A stretch of 5,433 nucleotides of DNA, taken from the NCBI GenBank assembly GCA_902773195.1, contig CACYDL010000081.1, forward strand, positions 1 to 5,433, in the 5' to 3' direction. Positions 5,067-5,433 of the stretch are shown piece by piece; within the stretch, counting starts at the first letter, position 1, and every line of letters begins with the position of its first letter. Position numbers and translations under genes: made by a program. This DNA comes from an uncultured Lachnospiraceae bacterium (GTDB lineage: Bacteria; Bacillota_A; Clostridia; Lachnospirales; Lachnospiraceae). The notes below the pieces were generated by a model. That model was not told where the DNA came from. It made no database searches and saw nothing but the letters and a program-made list of their open reading frames with translations.

Positions 5067-5433
5067 TCAATAGTCGTAGTCTTCGTCGTACTCGTAGTCG
5101 TAATTCTCGCCGTAGTCGCTGCCGTCATACTCGTCGTCTTCGCCGTAGTCGCGGCCGTCGTACTCGTCGTTCTCACCGTAGTCATAGCCGGTGTAGTAAT
5201 CCTCGTCGCCGTTGTCGTAGGTGTCGCCGTAGGGATCGCCCTCTACGTTCACTTCCACGTCATCGTCGTCGCCGAACGGATAGTAGGTCGTCACGCGTCT
5301 CGTGCCGTCTTTTACCTGGAATTCCGTGTCGGACAGCTGCACGTAGGCCGTGCCGTCCTCCTCGTGCCAGTAGCCGTCCGAGCCCTCGTAGATGACGAAG
5401 GAGTTGCCGTACTCGTCAAAGACGATCTCGGAA
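5067..5433 (-). CDS. Unrecognised protein with acidic Asp/Tyr/Gly-rich repeat tail (C-terminal part, 5' end outside window)
   Basis: The - strand frame is open from the right edge to the TGA at 5069-5067, giving about 121 visible residues. A GTG at 5342 is internal, since coherent coding continues upstream of it (for example NSFVIYEGSDGYWHEEDGTAYV). The first part (about 55 residues) looks like a small beta-rich domain with aromatic and acidic residues (WHEEDGT, VTTYYPFG). From there to the end it is almost only D, E, Y, G and N. It includes three 11-residue tandem repeats beginning DYGE (bases 5183-5151, 5150-5118, 5117-5085) and ends in a D/Y-rich tail. Such tails are seen in surface or secreted proteins and could bind cations or basic partners, but I recognise no family. 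No TM, sorting signal or catalytic motif is visible here. It converges on the yczE-like gene. Confidence 0.75.
   Translation of the reverse strand, partial: SEIVFDEYGNSFVIYEGSDGYWHEEDGTAYVQLSDTEFQVKDGTRRVTTYYPFGDDDDVEVNVEGDPYGDTYDNGDEDYYTGYDYGENDEYDGRDYGEDDEYDGSDYGENYDYEYDEDYDY
5085..5183 (-). repeat. Three 33-bp in-frame tandem repeats coding for acidic 11-mers
   Basis: The units encode DYGENDEYDGR, DYGEDDEYDGS and DYGENYDYEYD. The first two differ at only two residues; the third diverges after its fifth residue. The DNA copies differ mainly at silent positions. Repeats of this kind can change copy number by slippage, so tail length may vary between strains. Confidence 0.85.

Noticed and set aside
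1..5433. CRISPR array, tRNA/rRNA genes, insertion sequences or phage genes
   Set aside because: I looked for spaced repeats, tRNA cloverleaf hallmarks, terminal inverted repeats and transposase motifs and saw none.

Overview
The window looks like chromosomal DNA from a GC-rich member of the Bacillota, most plausibly a Clostridia / Lachnospiraceae-like anaerobe. That is an inference from four things: strong AGGAGG-type ribosome binding sites, an ECF sigma / zf-HC2 anti-sigma pair of Firmicutes style, a PdaA-like polysaccharide deacetylase, and a YczE-family membrane protein. No rRNA, tRNA, CRISPR array or mobile element is visible.

Left block (1-2089, + strand). The 3' half of an ECF sigma factor gene enters from the left edge. 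Its stop overlaps the start of a membrane anti-sigma factor gene (ATGA at 276-279). That gene in turn overlaps a gene for an exported DUF4097-type beta-repeat protein (ATGA at 1241-1244). The three form a tightly coupled operon. It most likely senses a signal at the cell envelope: the anti-sigma factor holds the sigma factor at the membrane, and the DUF4097 protein acts outside. The operon promoter lies outside the window.

Spacer 2090-2355. This holds a perfect 8-bp hairpin without a T-tract, a 38-codon hydrophobic small ORF whose start codon does not fit its strong Shine-Dalgarno sequence, and a strong hairpin flanked by T-tracts on both strands. The last is a bidirectional terminator between the converging left operon and the deacetylase gene.

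Middle block (2356-4872). A membrane-anchored deacetylase (TM anchor, long Ala/Ser-rich linker, SH3b domain, PdaA-like NodB domain) reads leftward. A YczE-family membrane protein reads rightward. The 387-bp gap between them carries a good sigma-A-type promoter for each gene and, between the promoters, a 14-bp perfect tandem repeat. The GATCCG core of that repeat recurs a third time in exact 14-bp register, making it the best candidate operator here.

Right block (4873-5433). A perfect 15-bp hairpin terminator ends the yczE-like gene and probably also serves the gene converging on it. That gene (- strand, 5' end outside the window) encodes an unrecognised protein whose C-terminus is an extremely acidic Asp/Tyr/Gly/Glu tail built from three 11-residue tandem repeats.

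The theme of the window is the cell envelope: regulation (sigma / anti-sigma), exported repeat proteins and peptidoglycan modification. I see no clear evidence of a wholly new system. The points most worth a second look are the phased 14-bp repeats, the small ORF, the acidic repeat tail and the eight-TM anti-sigma factor.
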